Assembly: GCF_001984155.1 (NCBI RefSeq)
Contig: NZ_MTQO01000054.1
Coordinates: 372,001 to 436,000, forward strand
DNA length: 64,000 nucleotides
Reading direction: 5' to 3'
Origin: Actinosynnema sp. ALI-1.44
GTDB taxonomy: Bacteria > Actinomycetota > Actinomycetes > Mycobacteriales > Pseudonocardiaceae
In this document: one piece after another, positions 53,616-63,393 of the stretch
How the letters are laid out: the number at the start of each line of letters is the position of its first letter
Position numbering within the stretch: position 1 is the first letter of the stretch
Program-made: the position numbers and the translations under genes
The notes under the pieces: model-generated
Databases searched by the model: none
The model's input: only the letters and a program-made list of their open reading frames with translations
Told to the model about the DNA's origin: nothing

Positions 53616-55085
53616 GTGACAGCCACCCTCCAACCGACCGAGAACCGCAAGCGGCCGCGGCGCAAACGTGCCGGCTTCTTCTCCGTCCTGACCGCGTGGC
53701 TCGGCCGTCCGCTAGCCAGTTTCCACCTCGTCCTCGCGGTGTTCGGCCTGCTCACCGTCCTCGGTCTGGTGATGGTGCTGTCCGCCAGCTCCGTCGTCTC
53801 GCTGGACACCGGCCCGTCGGTGTACACCGTCTTCAAGAAGCAGTTGCTGTTCGTCGCCATCGGCTCGATCGCGTTCTGGATCGCGCTGCGGATGCCGTTG
53901 CGGGTGATGCGCCAGTTCTCCGCCCCCGCGCTCGCCGTCTGCTTCGGCATGCTCGTGCTCGTCCTCATCATCGGCAAGGAGTTCTACGGCGCGCGTAGCT
54001 GGTTCGTGGTCGGCCCGATCTCGTTCCAGCCGATCGAGGTGGCCAAGCTCGCCCTCGTGCTGTGGGGCGCGCACGTCCTCGTGCAGAAGAAGGCCCTGCT
54101 GCACCAGTACCGGCACCTGCTTGTCCCGCTTGTGCCCGTCGCGCTGCTGATGTTCGCGCTGGTCATGATGCAGCCGGACCTGGGCGGCACGGTCACGCTC
54201 ATCGTCGTGCTGTTCGCCCTGCTGTGGTTCGCGGGTGCGCCCATGCGGCTGTTCGGCGCCGCCGCCATCGGTGGCCTCGGCGGCATCGTCACGCTGTCGC
54301 TCACCGAGGGGTACCGGGTCGCGCGTGTCCTGTCCTTCCTCGACCCGGAGGCCGACCCCAGCGGCAAGGGCCTGCAGGGCCTCCAGGCGAAGTACGCGCT
54401 GGCAGACGGCGGTCTGTTCGGCAAGGGCCTCGGCCAGGGCCAGTCCAAGTTCGAGTACCTGCCCAACGTTCACAACGACTTCATCTTCGCCCTGATCGGC
54501 GAGGAGCTCGGTTTCCTCGGGTGCGCGCTGGTGCTCGGCCTGTTCGCCATGCTCGCCATCACCGGCCTGCGGATCGCCGCCCGCAACATCGACCCGTGGA
54601 TCCGGATGGTCGCCGCCACCGTCACCGTCTGGCTGGTCGCCCAGGCCGCCATCAACATCGCCTACGTCGTGGGCCTGCTGCCGGTCACCGGCATCACGCT
54701 GCCGATGATTTCCGCCGGTGGCAGCTCCATCGTCGTCACCATGTTCGTGTTCGGCATCCTCGCTAACTGTGCTCGCCATGAACCCGAATCCGTGGCCGCA
54801 CTACGCTCGCAGGGACCAGGTCGGTTCGGCCGGCTCATGAAGCTGCCCGCCCCCGACGTGTACAACCCGCCGCAGAAGCGCAAGCCGGTGCGACCGTCCA
54901 CGCCGCCACGAGCGACCGGACGCCGCGAACCGGCGACGAAGCGGGCAGGCACGTCGGAGCGCCAGCTGCACGAGCGCCGCAGGACTCGTCGTAGCGTTCC
55001 GGTTCCGGAACACCGTCGGGAACACAGGCGTTCGGCACGCGGCCGCACCGGCCAACCTCGTGCGGACGAAGGAGGACGTCATTAA
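53616..55085 (+). CDS. ftsW: Septal peptidoglycan polymerase FtsW (SEDS)
   Basis: 489 residues, ten membrane helices. The glycosyltransferase partner of FtsI. Seen: [81 protein letters not shown], and [19 protein letters not shown]. The ~95-residue C-terminal tail is Arg/Pro-rich and cytoplasmic, as in actinobacteria where it may bind FtsZ or FtsI. GTG follows GGGGAGG by 7 bases. Confidence 0.95.
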   Translation: MTATLQPTENRKRPRRKRAGFFSVLTAWLGRPLASFHLVLAVFGLLTVLGLVMVLSASSVVSLDTGPSVYTVFKKQLLFVAIGSIAFWIALRMPLRVMRQFSAPALAVCFGMLVLVLIIGKEFYGARSWFVVGPISFQPIEVAKLALVLWGAHVLVQKKALLHQYRHLLVPLVPVALLMFALVMMQPDLGGTVTLIVVLFALLWFAGAPMRLFGAAAIGGLGGIVTLSLTEGYRVARVLSFLDPEADPSGKGLQGLQAKYALADGGLFGKGLGQGQSKFEYLPNVHNDFIFALIGEELGFLGCALVLGLFAMLAITGLRIAARNIDPWIRMVAATVTVWLVAQAAINIAYVVGLLPVTGITLPMISAGGSSIVVTMFVFGILANCARHEPESVAALRSQGPGRFGRLMKLPAPDVYNPPQKRKPVRPSTPPRATGRREPATKRAGTSERQLHERRRTRRSVPVPEHRREHRRSARGRTGQPRADEGGRH

Positions 55086-56169
55086 CCAGGGACCGTGTGT
55101 CGTGGTGGCCGGTGGGGGCACGGCCGGACACATCGAACCGGCACTCGCGTTGGCCGACGCGGTGATGCGTGCCCGGCCCGACGCCCGGGTCGTCGCCCTC
55201 GGCACGCAGCGCGGCCTCGAGGGCAAGATCGTGCCGTCGCGTGGCTACCCGCTGGAGTTCATCCCGCCGGTGCCGATGCCCCGCAAGCCGACGATGGACC
55301 TGCTCAAGCTGCCGCTCAACGTGCGCCGCGCGATCAAGCACACCCGTGCCGTGCTGGACCGGGTCGGTGCGGACGTGGTGGTCGGCTTCGGCGGTTACGT
55401 GGCGCTGCCCGCGTACCTGGCCGCGCGTGGCCGTACGCCGATCGTGGTGCACGAGGCCAACGCCCGCGCCGGGCTGGCCAACAAGGTCGGCGCGCGGTAC
55501 GCGAAACGCGTCGCCGCGGCCGTGCCGGACTCGGGTCTGTCGGACGCCGAGATCATCGGCATCCCGCTGCGGGCGTCGATCACGGACCTGGACCGCCAGG
55601 CGCTCAGGGACGAGGCGCGCCGCTTCTTCCGGCTGCACCCGCACGCGCCGACGCTGCTGGTGTTCGGCGGCTCGCAGGGCGCGCAGACGATCAACAACGC
55701 GGTGGCGCCGCTGGCGAGCGAGTTCGCCAAGGCCGGGATCGGTGTGCTGCACGCGCACGGCCCGAAGAACTCCGTGGCCGTCCAGCAGATCCCCGGTGCG
55801 CCGCCGTACATTCCGGTGCCGTACCTGGAGCGGATGGACCTCGCGTACGCCGCCGCGGACGCGGTGCTGTGCCGTTCCGGTGCCATGACCGTCGCCGAGG
55901 TGTCCGCTGTCGGGCTGCCCGCGATGTTCGTGCCGTTGCCGATCGGTAACGGCGAACAGGCCTTCAACTGTCGTCCCGTGGTCACGGCAGGCGGTGCGCT
56001 CATGGTGAACGACGACGAACTCACGCCGGAGAAGGTCAAGGAGCTCCTGATCCCGCTGCTGAGCAACCCGCGCAGGCTGAGCGCGATGGGCGCCGCCGCG
56101 CAGAGCACGGGGCACCGTGCCGCGGCGGACGTGCTGGCCAAGATGGTCCTGGACGTGGTGGGCAAGTGA
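55060..56169 (+). CDS. murG: UDP-GlcNAc:lipid I N-acetylglucosaminyltransferase MurG
   Basis: 369 residues from GTG at 55060. It makes lipid II on the inner membrane face. Gly-rich donor loops [20 protein letters not shown] and [17 protein letters not shown], acceptor motif [16 protein letters not shown] with [13 protein letters not shown], and [17 protein letters not shown] are present. The start is uncertain: GTG 55060 has no Shine-Dalgarno, while AAGGAGG stands 5 bases before an ATT at 55081, a rare but possible initiator that would give a 362-residue protein. Overlaps ftsW and murC. Confidence 0.92.
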   Translation: MRTKEDVINQGPCVVVAGGGTAGHIEPALALADAVMRARPDARVVALGTQRGLEGKIVPSRGYPLEFIPPVPMPRKPTMDLLKLPLNVRRAIKHTRAVLDRVGADVVVGFGGYVALPAYLAARGRTPIVVHEANARAGLANKVGARYAKRVAAAVPDSGLSDAEIIGIPLRASITDLDRQALRDEARRFFRLHPHAPTLLVFGGSQGAQTINNAVAPLASEFAKAGIGVLHAHGPKNSVAVQQIPGAPPYIPVPYLERMDLAYAAADAVLCRSGAMTVAEVSAVGLPAMFVPLPIGNGEQAFNCRPVVTAGGALMVNDDELTPEKVKELLIPLLSNPRRLSAMGAAAQSTGHRAAADVLAKMVLDVVGK

Positions 56170-57608
56170 CGATCGGATCCATCAACACGCCCGCGGTGCT
56201 CGACCGGGCGCACCTCGTCGGGATCGGCGGCGCCGGCATGAGCGGCATCGCCAGGATCCTGCTCGCCCGTGGCCTGCGGGTGTCCGGTTCGGACGCCAAG
56301 GAGTCGCGCACTTCGCTCGCGCTGCGGGCGCAGGGCGCGCTCATCGCGGTCGGCCAGGCCGCGGGGAACCTGGACCTGTTGCCGGACGGGCCGACCGCGG
56401 TCGTGGTGTCCACCGCGATCAAGGAGGACAACCCGGAACTGGTCGAGGCGCGGCGGCGCGGCATCACCGTGCTGCACCGCTCGGAGGCGTTGGCCGGGCT
56501 CATGGTCGGTCACCGGGTCGCGTGCATCGCCGGTACCCACGGCAAGACGTCGACGACGTCGATGCTGACTGTCGCGTTGCAGCACTGCAGGCTCGACCCG
56601 TCCTTCGCGATCGGCGGGGACCTCAACGAGTCCGGCGCGAACGCGCACCAGGGCTCGGTGACCGAGGGCGCCGACGGGCACGTGGGCATCTTCGTCGCCG
56701 AGGCGGACGAGAGCGACGGGTCGTTCCTGGTGTTCACGCCGTCGGTCGCGGTCGTGACCAACGTCGAGGCCGACCACCTCGACCACCACGGCACGCCGGA
56801 GGCGTACGCGGCCGTCTTCGAGTCCTTTGTGGATCGCCTGAACCCGGACGGCGTGCTGATCGTCTGCGCGGACGACCCCGGCGCGGCGGCGCTCGCGGTA
56901 CGGGCCGAGGCCCGTGGCGTGCGGGTACGCCGCTACGGTCGCAACGCCGATGGTGCGGACGCCGCCAAACTGCTGTCCTACGACCCGGTCGACGGCGCCG
57001 GTCGCGCGGTGATCTCGTTGGACGGCAAGGAGATCGAGGTCGGCATCGCGGTGCCGGGCGAGCACATGGCCGCCAACGGCCTGGCCGCGCTGCTCGCCGG
57101 GCTGGAACTCGGTGCGCCGCTGGAGGGCTTGCTGGACGGCATCGCCGCCTTCGGTGGCGTCCGCAGGCGGTTCGAGTTCAAGGGCCGTTCCCGTGGCGTA
57201 CGCGTGTACGACGACTACGCGCACCACCCGACGGAGGTCGCCGCGCAGCTGCGTGCTGTGCGCCCAGCGGCCAACGGCGGGAAGGTGCTTGTGGTGTTCC
57301 AGCCGCATCTCTACTCGCGGACCCGTACGTTCGCCAAGGAGTTCGCCGACGCGCTGGCACTGGCCGACGAGGTCGTGGTGCTGGACGTGTTCGGCGCGCG
57401 GGAAGCGCCTGAGCCGGGGGTGAGCGGTGCGTTGATCGCCGACGCCGTTCCGCTGCCCAAGGCCCAGGTGCACTACGAGCCCGCGTTCGACAAGGTGCCT
57501 GGTCTGGTCGCGTCGCTGGCCAAGGACGGTGACCTGGTGCTGACCATGGGCGCGGGTGACGTGACCTCGCTCGGCCCGGAACTGATTGCCGCACTGGACA
57601 GGCAATGA
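56166..57608 (+). CDS. murC: UDP-MurNAc-L-alanine ligase MurC
   Basis: 480 residues. It adds the first stem-peptide residue. [23 protein letters not shown] loop [48 protein letters not shown], and [16 protein letters not shown] are diagnostic. The GTG overlaps the murG stop, and the stop overlaps the ftsQ ATG. Confidence 0.96.
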   Translation: MTIGSINTPAVLDRAHLVGIGGAGMSGIARILLARGLRVSGSDAKESRTSLALRAQGALIAVGQAAGNLDLLPDGPTAVVVSTAIKEDNPELVEARRRGITVLHRSEALAGLMVGHRVACIAGTHGKTSTTSMLTVALQHCRLDPSFAIGGDLNESGANAHQGSVTEGADGHVGIFVAEADESDGSFLVFTPSVAVVTNVEADHLDHHGTPEAYAAVFESFVDRLNPDGVLIVCADDPGAAALAVRAEARGVRVRRYGRNADGADAAKLLSYDPVDGAGRAVISLDGKEIEVGIAVPGEHMAANGLAALLAGLELGAPLEGLLDGIAAFGGVRRRFEFKGRSRGVRVYDDYAHHPTEVAAQLRAVRPAANGGKVLVVFQPHLYSRTRTFAKEFADALALADEVVVLDVFGAREAPEPGVSGALIADAVPLPKAQVHYEPAFDKVPGLVASLAKDGDLVLTMGAGDVTSLGPELIAALDRQ

Positions 57609-58375
57609 CGAGCCCCACGCGTCCCGAGAGCCGCCGCCCCGTCAGCAGCGCGGGCGCGGCGGCTCGCGAGCGCAGGGCGAGGCGGGAGCTGCTGCGGCCG
57701 ACCCGTCGCCGGGCGCTGATGCGCCGGTGGATGGTCCTGCTGATCTTCGTCGGTGTGCTCGCGGTGCTGTACGTCGTGTTCTTCACGCCGGTGCTCGGCG
57801 TGCGGTCCGTCGACGTGCAGGGCACCCAGGGCCTGACGCCCGACGAGGTGCGCAAGGTGGCCGCGGTGGAGATGGGCAAGCCGTTGGTCCGCCTCGACAC
57901 CGACGAGATCGCGGGCCGGGTCCGCACGCTGCCGCGGGTCGCGAAGGTCAGCGTCGAGCGGTCGTGGCCGGGTACCGTGGAGATCACCGTCAACGAACGG
58001 GAACCGGTCGGGTACGCCAAGCTCGCCGACGGCGCGCACATGGTGGACGCGTCCGGAGTCGTCTACGCGGTCGTGCCGCAGGCGCCACCTGGCCTGCCTT
58101 CGATCGAGGTGCCGACCCTGGGAACGGGGGACGCGGCGACCTACGCGGTCGTCGACGTGCTCGGCAAGATCCCGCCACAGTTGAAGCAGCAGGTGGTGGC
58201 GTTGTCCGCGAAGTCGGTGGGTGACGTGCAGCTCACGCTCACCGGTGGGCAGCTGGTGAAGTGGGGCAATTCGGTGGACTCCGAACGCAAGGCGATGGTC
58301 CTCGCGGCCCTGCTGACCCGTCCCGGCAAGGTCTACGATGTCGCCGCGCCGGAACTGCCCACGGTCTCGGGCTGA
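57605..58375 (+). CDS. ftsQ: Cell division protein FtsQ
   Basis: 256 residues. A basic cytoplasmic start, one membrane helix (~43-62, [20 protein letters not shown]) and an extracytoplasmic POTRA domain ([40 protein letters not shown]) followed by the FtsQ domain. FtsQ recruits FtsL/FtsB to the septum. ATGA overlap with murC. It ends the long overlapping run that starts at murE. Confidence 0.94.
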   Translation: MTSPTRPESRRPVSSAGAAARERRARRELLRPTRRRALMRRWMVLLIFVGVLAVLYVVFFTPVLGVRSVDVQGTQGLTPDEVRKVAAVEMGKPLVRLDTDEIAGRVRTLPRVAKVSVERSWPGTVEITVNEREPVGYAKLADGAHMVDASGVVYAVVPQAPPGLPSIEVPTLGTGDAATYAVVDVLGKIPPQLKQQVVALSAKSVGDVQLTLTGGQLVKWGNSVDSERKAMVLAALLTRPGKVYDVAAPELPTVSG

Positions 58376-58522
58376 GTCCTATGAAGTGGGAACCGGCGAC
58401 ACGAATCGCCCGCGGACCCCGATACTTTTGATACTCACGGGTGATCAGGTGCGTCACACACGGCGTGGCTACTGGACCCGCGTACGTTCCGTCTTTACCG
58501 TCCACGGTTGAGGACGTACGGG

Positions 58523-58552
58523 GTTGACATGACTCTGAATCTCTGGTTGAGG
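58523..58552 (+). promoter_or_regulatory. Possible ftsZ promoter
   Basis: In the 254-base gap before ftsZ, TTGACA at 58523-58528 is followed 18 bases later by TGAGGT as a weak -10. ftsZ in actinomycetes usually has several promoters in this gap. The assignment is tentative. Confidence 0.3.
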
Positions 58553-58629
58553 TTGAGGGTTTGCGTGGCCGCCGGACGCAAAACGGCGAGATCCACGTGT
58601 GAACCTATGACTGGAGGAAGGCGGAACCG

Positions 58630-59952
58630 ATGACGCCCCCGCACAACTACTTGGCGGTGATCAAGGTCGTCGGTATCGGCGGCGGCGGGGTCAACGCTGT
58701 CAACCGAATGATCGAGGTCGGCCTGAAAGGCGTCGAGTTCATCGCGGTGAACACCGACGCGCAGGCCCTGCTGATGTCGGATGCCGACGTCAAACTCGAC
58801 ATCGGCCGCGAACTGACCCGCGGCCTCGGTGCCGGTGCCAACCCCGAAGTCGGCCACAAGGCCGCGGAGGACCACCGCGAGGAGATCGAGGAAGTCCTCA
58901 AGGGCGCGGACATGGTGTTCGTGACCGCGGGCGAGGGAGGCGGCACCGGAACCGGTGGCGCGCCTGTCGTCGCGTCGGTCGCCCGCAAGCTCGGCGCGCT
59001 CACCATCGGCGTCGTCACGCGGCCGTTCTCGTTCGAGGGCAAGCGCCGCGCGCGGCAGGCCGAAGAGGGCATCACCGATCTGCGCAACGAGTGCGACACG
59101 TTGATCGTGATCCCGAACGACCGGCTGCTGCAGCTCGGTGACGTCGGCGTGAGCCTGATGGACGCGTTCCGCTCGGCGGACGAGGTGCTGCTGTCCGGTG
59201 TCCAGGGCATCACCGACCTGATCACCACACCCGGTCTGATCAACCTGGACTTCGCCGACGTGAAGAGCGTCATGTCCGGCGCGGGTTCCGCGCTGATGGG
59301 CATCGGCTCGGCCCGCGGCGAGGGCCGTGCGGTCCAGGCGGCGCAGAAGGCGATCAACTCGCCGCTGCTGGAAGCCTCGATGGACGGCGCGCACGGCGTG
59401 CTGCTGGCCATCGCGGGCGGCTCGGACCTCGGCCTGTTCGAGATCAACGAGTCGGCGTCGCTCGTGCAGGAGTCGGCCCACCCGGAAGCCAACATCATCT
59501 TCGGTACGGTGATCGACGACTCACTGGGCGACGAGGTCCGGGTGACGGTGATCGCGGCGGGCTTCGACAGCGGGACACCGACCCACAAGAAGCTGGACCC
59601 CCAACTGGTCGCGTCCCGCACACCGGCGAACCCGCCGACGGCGACGGCCGAGGCCGGACAGGTCGCGAAGCCGGAGCCGCAACCGGCTCCGGAACCGAAG
59701 CCGCAGCCCGCGCCGACGATCCAGCCTGCGCCTCCGGTGCCGCAGCCGACGACGAGCTACACCCCGCCTCCCACGCCGCCCCAGCCGACGCAGTACGCGG
59801 CGCCCCGCACCCCGGAGCGCCCGACGAGCCTGCCCGGCCCCCGGGCCACGGGTCTGGAAGGCGTCGGGCGGGGGCACCTGCCCAGCCGCCCGGTCCCGGT
59901 GACCGACGACCCGGACGACGAGGTCGACGTGCCGCCGTTCATGCGTCGCTGA
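58630..59952 (+). CDS. ftsZ: Cell division protein FtsZ
   Basis: 440 residues. The tubulin-like GTPase that builds the Z-ring. GTP-binding motifs: [31 protein letters not shown], the tubulin signature [14 protein letters not shown] at ~100-113, and the T7 loop [20 protein letters not shown] ~120-residue Pro-rich linker (longer than typical) leads to the conserved C-terminal peptide [12 protein letters not shown], which binds SepF and FtsW. The ATG follows GGAGG/AAGGCGG. Confidence 0.98.
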   Translation: MTPPHNYLAVIKVVGIGGGGVNAVNRMIEVGLKGVEFIAVNTDAQALLMSDADVKLDIGRELTRGLGAGANPEVGHKAAEDHREEIEEVLKGADMVFVTAGEGGGTGTGGAPVVASVARKLGALTIGVVTRPFSFEGKRRARQAEEGITDLRNECDTLIVIPNDRLLQLGDVGVSLMDAFRSADEVLLSGVQGITDLITTPGLINLDFADVKSVMSGAGSALMGIGSARGEGRAVQAAQKAINSPLLEASMDGAHGVLLAIAGGSDLGLFEINESASLVQESAHPEANIIFGTVIDDSLGDEVRVTVIAAGFDSGTPTHKKLDPQLVASRTPANPPTATAEAGQVAKPEPQPAPEPKPQPAPTIQPAPPVPQPTTSYTPPPTPPQPTQYAAPRTPERPTSLPGPRATGLEGVGRGHLPSRPVPVTDDPDDEVDVPPFMRR

Positions 59953-59962
59953 CCTGAATATC

Positions 59963-60014
59963 CTCGTGAGTGGTTAGGCCGGTCAGAACCGGACTAACCA
60001 CTCACGAGTCTTTT
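59963..60014 (+). terminator. Strong terminator after ftsZ
   Basis: CTCGTGAGTGGTTAG (59963-59977) pairs with CTAACCACTCACGAG (59994-60008), and CCGGT/ACCGG pair inside, making a ~20-bp stem with one mismatch, then TCTTTT. It lies 10 bases after the ftsZ stop, 20 before the pgeF start, so transcription of pgeF onward must read through or start again. Confidence 0.9.
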
Positions 60015-60027
60015 ATGGGGTGGACTT

Positions 60028-60735
60028 TTGCGGATTCGACGGGTGGTCACGACACGGGCTGGCGGGGTTTCCGCCAAGCCGTACGACTCCTTCAACCTCG
60101 GCGACCACGTCGGTGACGATCCCGAGGCGGTCGCGGCCAACCGGCGGCGGCTGGCGCGTGATCTCAAGCTTCCCGACGACCACGTGGTCTGGATGGAACA
60201 GGTGCACGGCCGGACCGTCACGGTCGTCGACGGCCCGCGCAGCGCGGCGGCCGAGGCGACCGACGCGCTCGTGACGGCGGAGCCGGGCATCGCGGTCGCG
60301 GTCCTCGTGGCCGACTGCGTTCCGGTGTTGCTCGCCGACGCGGAGGCGGGTGTCGTCGGCGCGGTCCACGCGGGCCGGGTCGGCGCGAGGGTCGGTGTCC
60401 TGCCGACGGCGCTGCAGGCGATGAAGGACGCGGGAGCGCGGATGAACCGGATCGAGGTTCTGCTCGGCCCGTCCGTCTGCGGCCAGTGCTACGAAGTTCC
60501 GCCGGACATGCAAGCTGATGTAGAAAAACACCTGCCGGGCAGCGCGAGCCGGACCCGCTCCGGCACGACCGGTCTCGATCTCCGGGCGGGTCTGTGGGAG
60601 CAACTGGCCGCCATCGGGGTCGGCAAGATCGGCATCGATCCGCGGTGCACGGTCGAGGACCGTTCGCTGTTCAGTCACCGCAGAGAAGGGACCACTGGGC
60701 GATTGGCGGCACTGACTTGGGTCGATCCGGCATGA
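60028..60735 (+). CDS. pgeF: Peptidoglycan editing factor / YfiH (LACC1) family protein
   Basis: 235 residues from a TTG at 60028 with GGGGTGG just upstream. YfiH family: RVVTTRAGGVSAKPYDSFNL, MEQVHGRTVTVVD, VLVADCVPVLLAD, GAVHAGRVGARVGV, GPSVCGQCYEVP and DLRAGLWEQL. The His-Cys-His zinc site is present. Family members have oxidase or adenosine-related activity, and in E. coli the protein removes wrong stem-peptide residues. ATGA overlap with yggS. Confidence 0.9.
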   Translation: MRIRRVVTTRAGGVSAKPYDSFNLGDHVGDDPEAVAANRRRLARDLKLPDDHVVWMEQVHGRTVTVVDGPRSAAAEATDALVTAEPGIAVAVLVADCVPVLLADAEAGVVGAVHAGRVGARVGVLPTALQAMKDAGARMNRIEVLLGPSVCGQCYEVPPDMQADVEKHLPGSASRTRSGTTGLDLRAGLWEQLAAIGVGKIGIDPRCTVEDRSLFSHRREGTTGRLAALTWVDPA

Positions 60736-61460
60736 GCGACCGGCGTGATCAGCTCGCGGCGGCGCTCCGCGGTGTCCAAGATCGCATCGCTGCGGCGTGT
60801 GCCCAGGTCAACCGGTCCGCCGACGAAGTGATGTTGCTCCCGGTGACCAAGCGGTTCCCCGCTTCGGACGCCGCGCTGCTGGCCGAGCTCGGACTGACCC
60901 AGCTCGCCGAGAACAAGGACCAGGAAGCCGGGCCGAAGTCCCGGGCTGTCGGTGAAATGCTGCCTGGCGTCGACGTGCGGTGGCACATGGTCGGGCAGCT
61001 CCAGCGCAACAAGGCCCGTTCGGTGGCCCGCTGGGCCTCGGTCGTCCAGTCGGTCGACTCGCCACGGTTGGCCGACGCCCTCGCTCGTGCGGTGGACGCG
61101 GCGCTGACAGCGGGTGACCGAAGTTCGCCGTTGGACGTACTCATCCAGGTGTCGCTGGACGGCGACGCGCAGCGTGGCGGGTGCCCGGTCGACGAGGTCG
61201 CGGCGCTGGCCGAAGGGGTAGCCCGCAAGAGTGAATTGAATCTCAGTGGACTGATGGCCGTCGCGCCGTTGGGCTGGCCGCCCGATCATGCCTTTGACCT
61301 GCTGGCGAAGGTGTTCGAACGGACCCGTAACGATCACCCCGCGGCGACCGAGATGTCGGCGGGGATGAGCTCCGATCTGGAGTCCGCCATCGCGCACGGG
61401 TCCACCTGCGTGCGTGTCGGAACCGCTCTGCTAGGGGACCGGCCGTTAACCTCACCGTGA
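60732..61460 (+). CDS. yggS: YggS-family PLP-binding protein
   Basis: 242 residues. PLP homeostasis protein with a TIM-barrel fold. The PLP Lys is in LLPVTKRFPASDAALLAELG; AENKDQEAGPKS, VRWHMVGQLQRNKARS, SVDSPRLADALARAVD, GLMAVAPLGW and MSSDLESAIAHGSTCVRVGT are conserved landmarks. It lies between pgeF and sepF as in most actinobacteria. Confidence 0.94.
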   Translation: MSDRRDQLAAALRGVQDRIAAACAQVNRSADEVMLLPVTKRFPASDAALLAELGLTQLAENKDQEAGPKSRAVGEMLPGVDVRWHMVGQLQRNKARSVARWASVVQSVDSPRLADALARAVDAALTAGDRSSPLDVLIQVSLDGDAQRGGCPVDEVAALAEGVARKSELNLSGLMAVAPLGWPPDHAFDLLAKVFERTRNDHPAATEMSAGMSSDLESAIAHGSTCVRVGTALLGDRPLTSP

Positions 61461-61554
61461 GTGCGATTCACGGCCTGGTCCCCGTCGGTTTTGGGTATGA
61501 GTGGATCGGGTAGCTGTTCCGCACGTCGGGGAGTCGCGGAGGGAAGGCAACGGC

Positions 61555-62184
61555 ATGAGTGCTTTGCAGAAGCTGAAGGCCTACTTCGGGATGGTCCCGG
61601 CGGAAGACGAGGACTACGAGGGCGAGGACGAGCGCTATTCGTCCTACCGCTCGGACGGGTACCGCTCGGAATACGTCGAGGACGACTACTCCGCGTATCC
61701 AGAGCGCACCTCCGGCCGCAGGCGCCGTTCCGGCTTCCGCGAAGAGGCCGACGACCAGGACTACCAGCCGGCGGACCGGGGCAGGGGCCGTCCGCCGTGG
61801 GCTGGGGACACGCCGCCGACGCGCGGCGCTCTCGCGGTGGAGCCGCACCGCGAGCCGGCCGGGCGGCTGCGCCCGGTGCCGGAGTCCAGCCCGGCCGCCA
61901 CCCCGCAAGGGCGGATCGTGACACTGCATCCGACCAGCTACCTCGAGGCCAGGACCATCGGCGAGCACTACCGCGAGGGCACGCCGGTGATCATGAACCT
62001 GACCGAGTTGGAGGACTCCGACGCGCGCCGTCTGGTGGACTTCGCGGCGGGTCTGGTTTTCGCCCTTCGAGGCGATATGGACAAGGTCACCAACAAAGTG
62101 TTCTTGATCTCACCACCCAACGTCGACGTCAGCGCCGAGGAGCGGCGCAGGCTCGCCGAGGGTGGGTTCGCCAGCAGGGGCTGA
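61555..62184 (+). CDS. sepF: Cell division protein SepF
   Basis: 209 residues. N-terminal amphipathic start MSALQKLKAYFGM for membrane binding, an acidic, Tyr/Arg-rich linker to ~115, and the SepF core (RIVTLHPTSYLEARTIGEHY, VIMNLTELEDSDARRLVDFA, ALRGDMDKVTNKVFLISPPN). SepF tethers FtsZ to the membrane in actinobacteria, which lack FtsA. GGAGGGAAGG precedes the ATG. Confidence 0.96.
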   Translation: MSALQKLKAYFGMVPAEDEDYEGEDERYSSYRSDGYRSEYVEDDYSAYPERTSGRRRRSGFREEADDQDYQPADRGRGRPPWAGDTPPTRGALAVEPHREPAGRLRPVPESSPAATPQGRIVTLHPTSYLEARTIGEHYREGTPVIMNLTELEDSDARRLVDFAAGLVFALRGDMDKVTNKVFLISPPNVDVSAEERRRLAEGGFASRG

Positions 62185-62203
62185 CCAATGGCAGAGTTGT
62201 AAC

Positions 62204-62488
62204 GTGGAACCAGTGCTTCTAGCCGTTTGGTACGTGTTGTTCGCCTTCTGGCTACTGCTCACCGCTCGTGTCATCGTGGAGCTCGTCCGGGCGTTCGCCC
62301 GGGAGTGGCATCCGGCAGGCGGGGTTGCGGTCGCGCTGGAGACCATCTACACAGTGACGGACCCTCCGGTCCGGCTGTTCCGTCGGTTGATCCCGATGGT
62401 TCGGATCGGAGGCGTAGGACTGGACTTATCGATTATGGTGCTGCTGCTGGTCGTGTTCATCGGAATGCGACTGGTGTATCCAGGGTGA
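62204..62488 (+). CDS. yggT: YggT family membrane protein
   Basis: 94 residues, two hydrophobic helices (LLAVWYVLFAFWLLLTARVI and IMVLLLVVFIGMRLVYPG) around the YggT loop ETIYTVTDPPVRLFRRLIP. The GTG at 62204 gives the usual start. Function unknown; probably envelope-related, always near sepF and divIVA in this group. Confidence 0.9.
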   Translation: MEPVLLAVWYVLFAFWLLLTARVIVELVRAFAREWHPAGGVAVALETIYTVTDPPVRLFRRLIPMVRIGGVGLDLSIMVLLLVVFIGMRLVYPG

Positions 62489-62534
62489 CGGGGAACCCTG
62501 GTGCCCGCAGGCCGTGAGTGCGTGAGGTGATCTG

Positions 62535-63374
62535 ATGTCGTTGACCCCCGCTGACGTGCATAACGTCGCGTTCAGCAAGCCTCCTATCGGGAAGCGGGGC
62601 TACAACGAGGACGAGGTGGACGCGTTCCTCGACCTGGTCGAGGGAGAGCTTGCCCGGCTGATCGAGGAGAACAACGACCTGCGTGCGCAGGTCGAGCAGC
62701 TGGACGCGCAGCTCGAGGCGTCGCGCGCGGATCTGGACGACGCCAGGGCCAACCTCTCCTCCGGCCCGCCGACCCGCGTCGTGGACGAGCCGCCACCCTC
62801 GCGGCGCCTGACGCCTGTGCCACCGCCGAGTGCGATGGAGCAGACCAACCCGGGCGCAGGTGGGGGGGACCACCACGTCCAGGCAGCCAAGGTGCTCGGT
62901 CTCGCCCAGGAGATGGCCGACCGGCTCACCGGCGAGGCCAAGGCCGAGTCGGACGGCATGCTCGCGGAGGCCCGCACCAAGGCCGAGCAGCTGCTCTCCG
63001 AGGCGCGCGCCAAGTCGGACACCATGATCAACGAGTCCCGTACCCGGGCCGAGACCATGCTGAACGACGCGCGGACCCGTGCCGAGACGCTGACCAGGGA
63101 AGCCCGTGACAAGGCGACCACGCTGGAGCGCGAGGCGCAGCGCAAGCACACCGAGCTGATCGGCTCGGCGCAGCAGGAGCGGATGACCCTCGAGAAGAAG
63201 CTGGACACGCTGCGGACCTTCGAGCGCGAGTACCGCACTCGCCTGAAGACGCTGCTGCAGTCGTCCTTGCGCGAACTGGAGGACCGGGCACCGGCGGCAC
63301 CGTCGTCGGAGGGGAGCCGGTCGTCCAGCCAGCAGGGTTACTCGTTCGGTCCGCGCGCGGCCGAAGCCGGCTGA
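62535..63374 (+). CDS. divIVA: Polar growth protein DivIVA (Wag31)
   Basis: 279 residues. N-terminal DivIVA membrane-binding domain ([40 protein letters not shown]), a Pro-rich linker (~75-105), then a long coiled coil ([40 protein letters not shown]) to ~245. In actinomycetes it localises to cell poles and organises tip growth. TGAGGTGATCTG upstream of the ATG holds the Shine-Dalgarno. Confidence 0.96.
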   Translation: MSLTPADVHNVAFSKPPIGKRGYNEDEVDAFLDLVEGELARLIEENNDLRAQVEQLDAQLEASRADLDDARANLSSGPPTRVVDEPPPSRRLTPVPPPSAMEQTNPGAGGGDHHVQAAKVLGLAQEMADRLTGEAKAESDGMLAEARTKAEQLLSEARAKSDTMINESRTRAETMLNDARTRAETLTREARDKATTLEREAQRKHTELIGSAQQERMTLEKKLDTLRTFEREYRTRLKTLLQSSLRELEDRAPAAPSSEGSRSSSQQGYSFGPRAAEAG

Positions 63375-63393
63375 GCCCGGTCTGACCTGAAAG

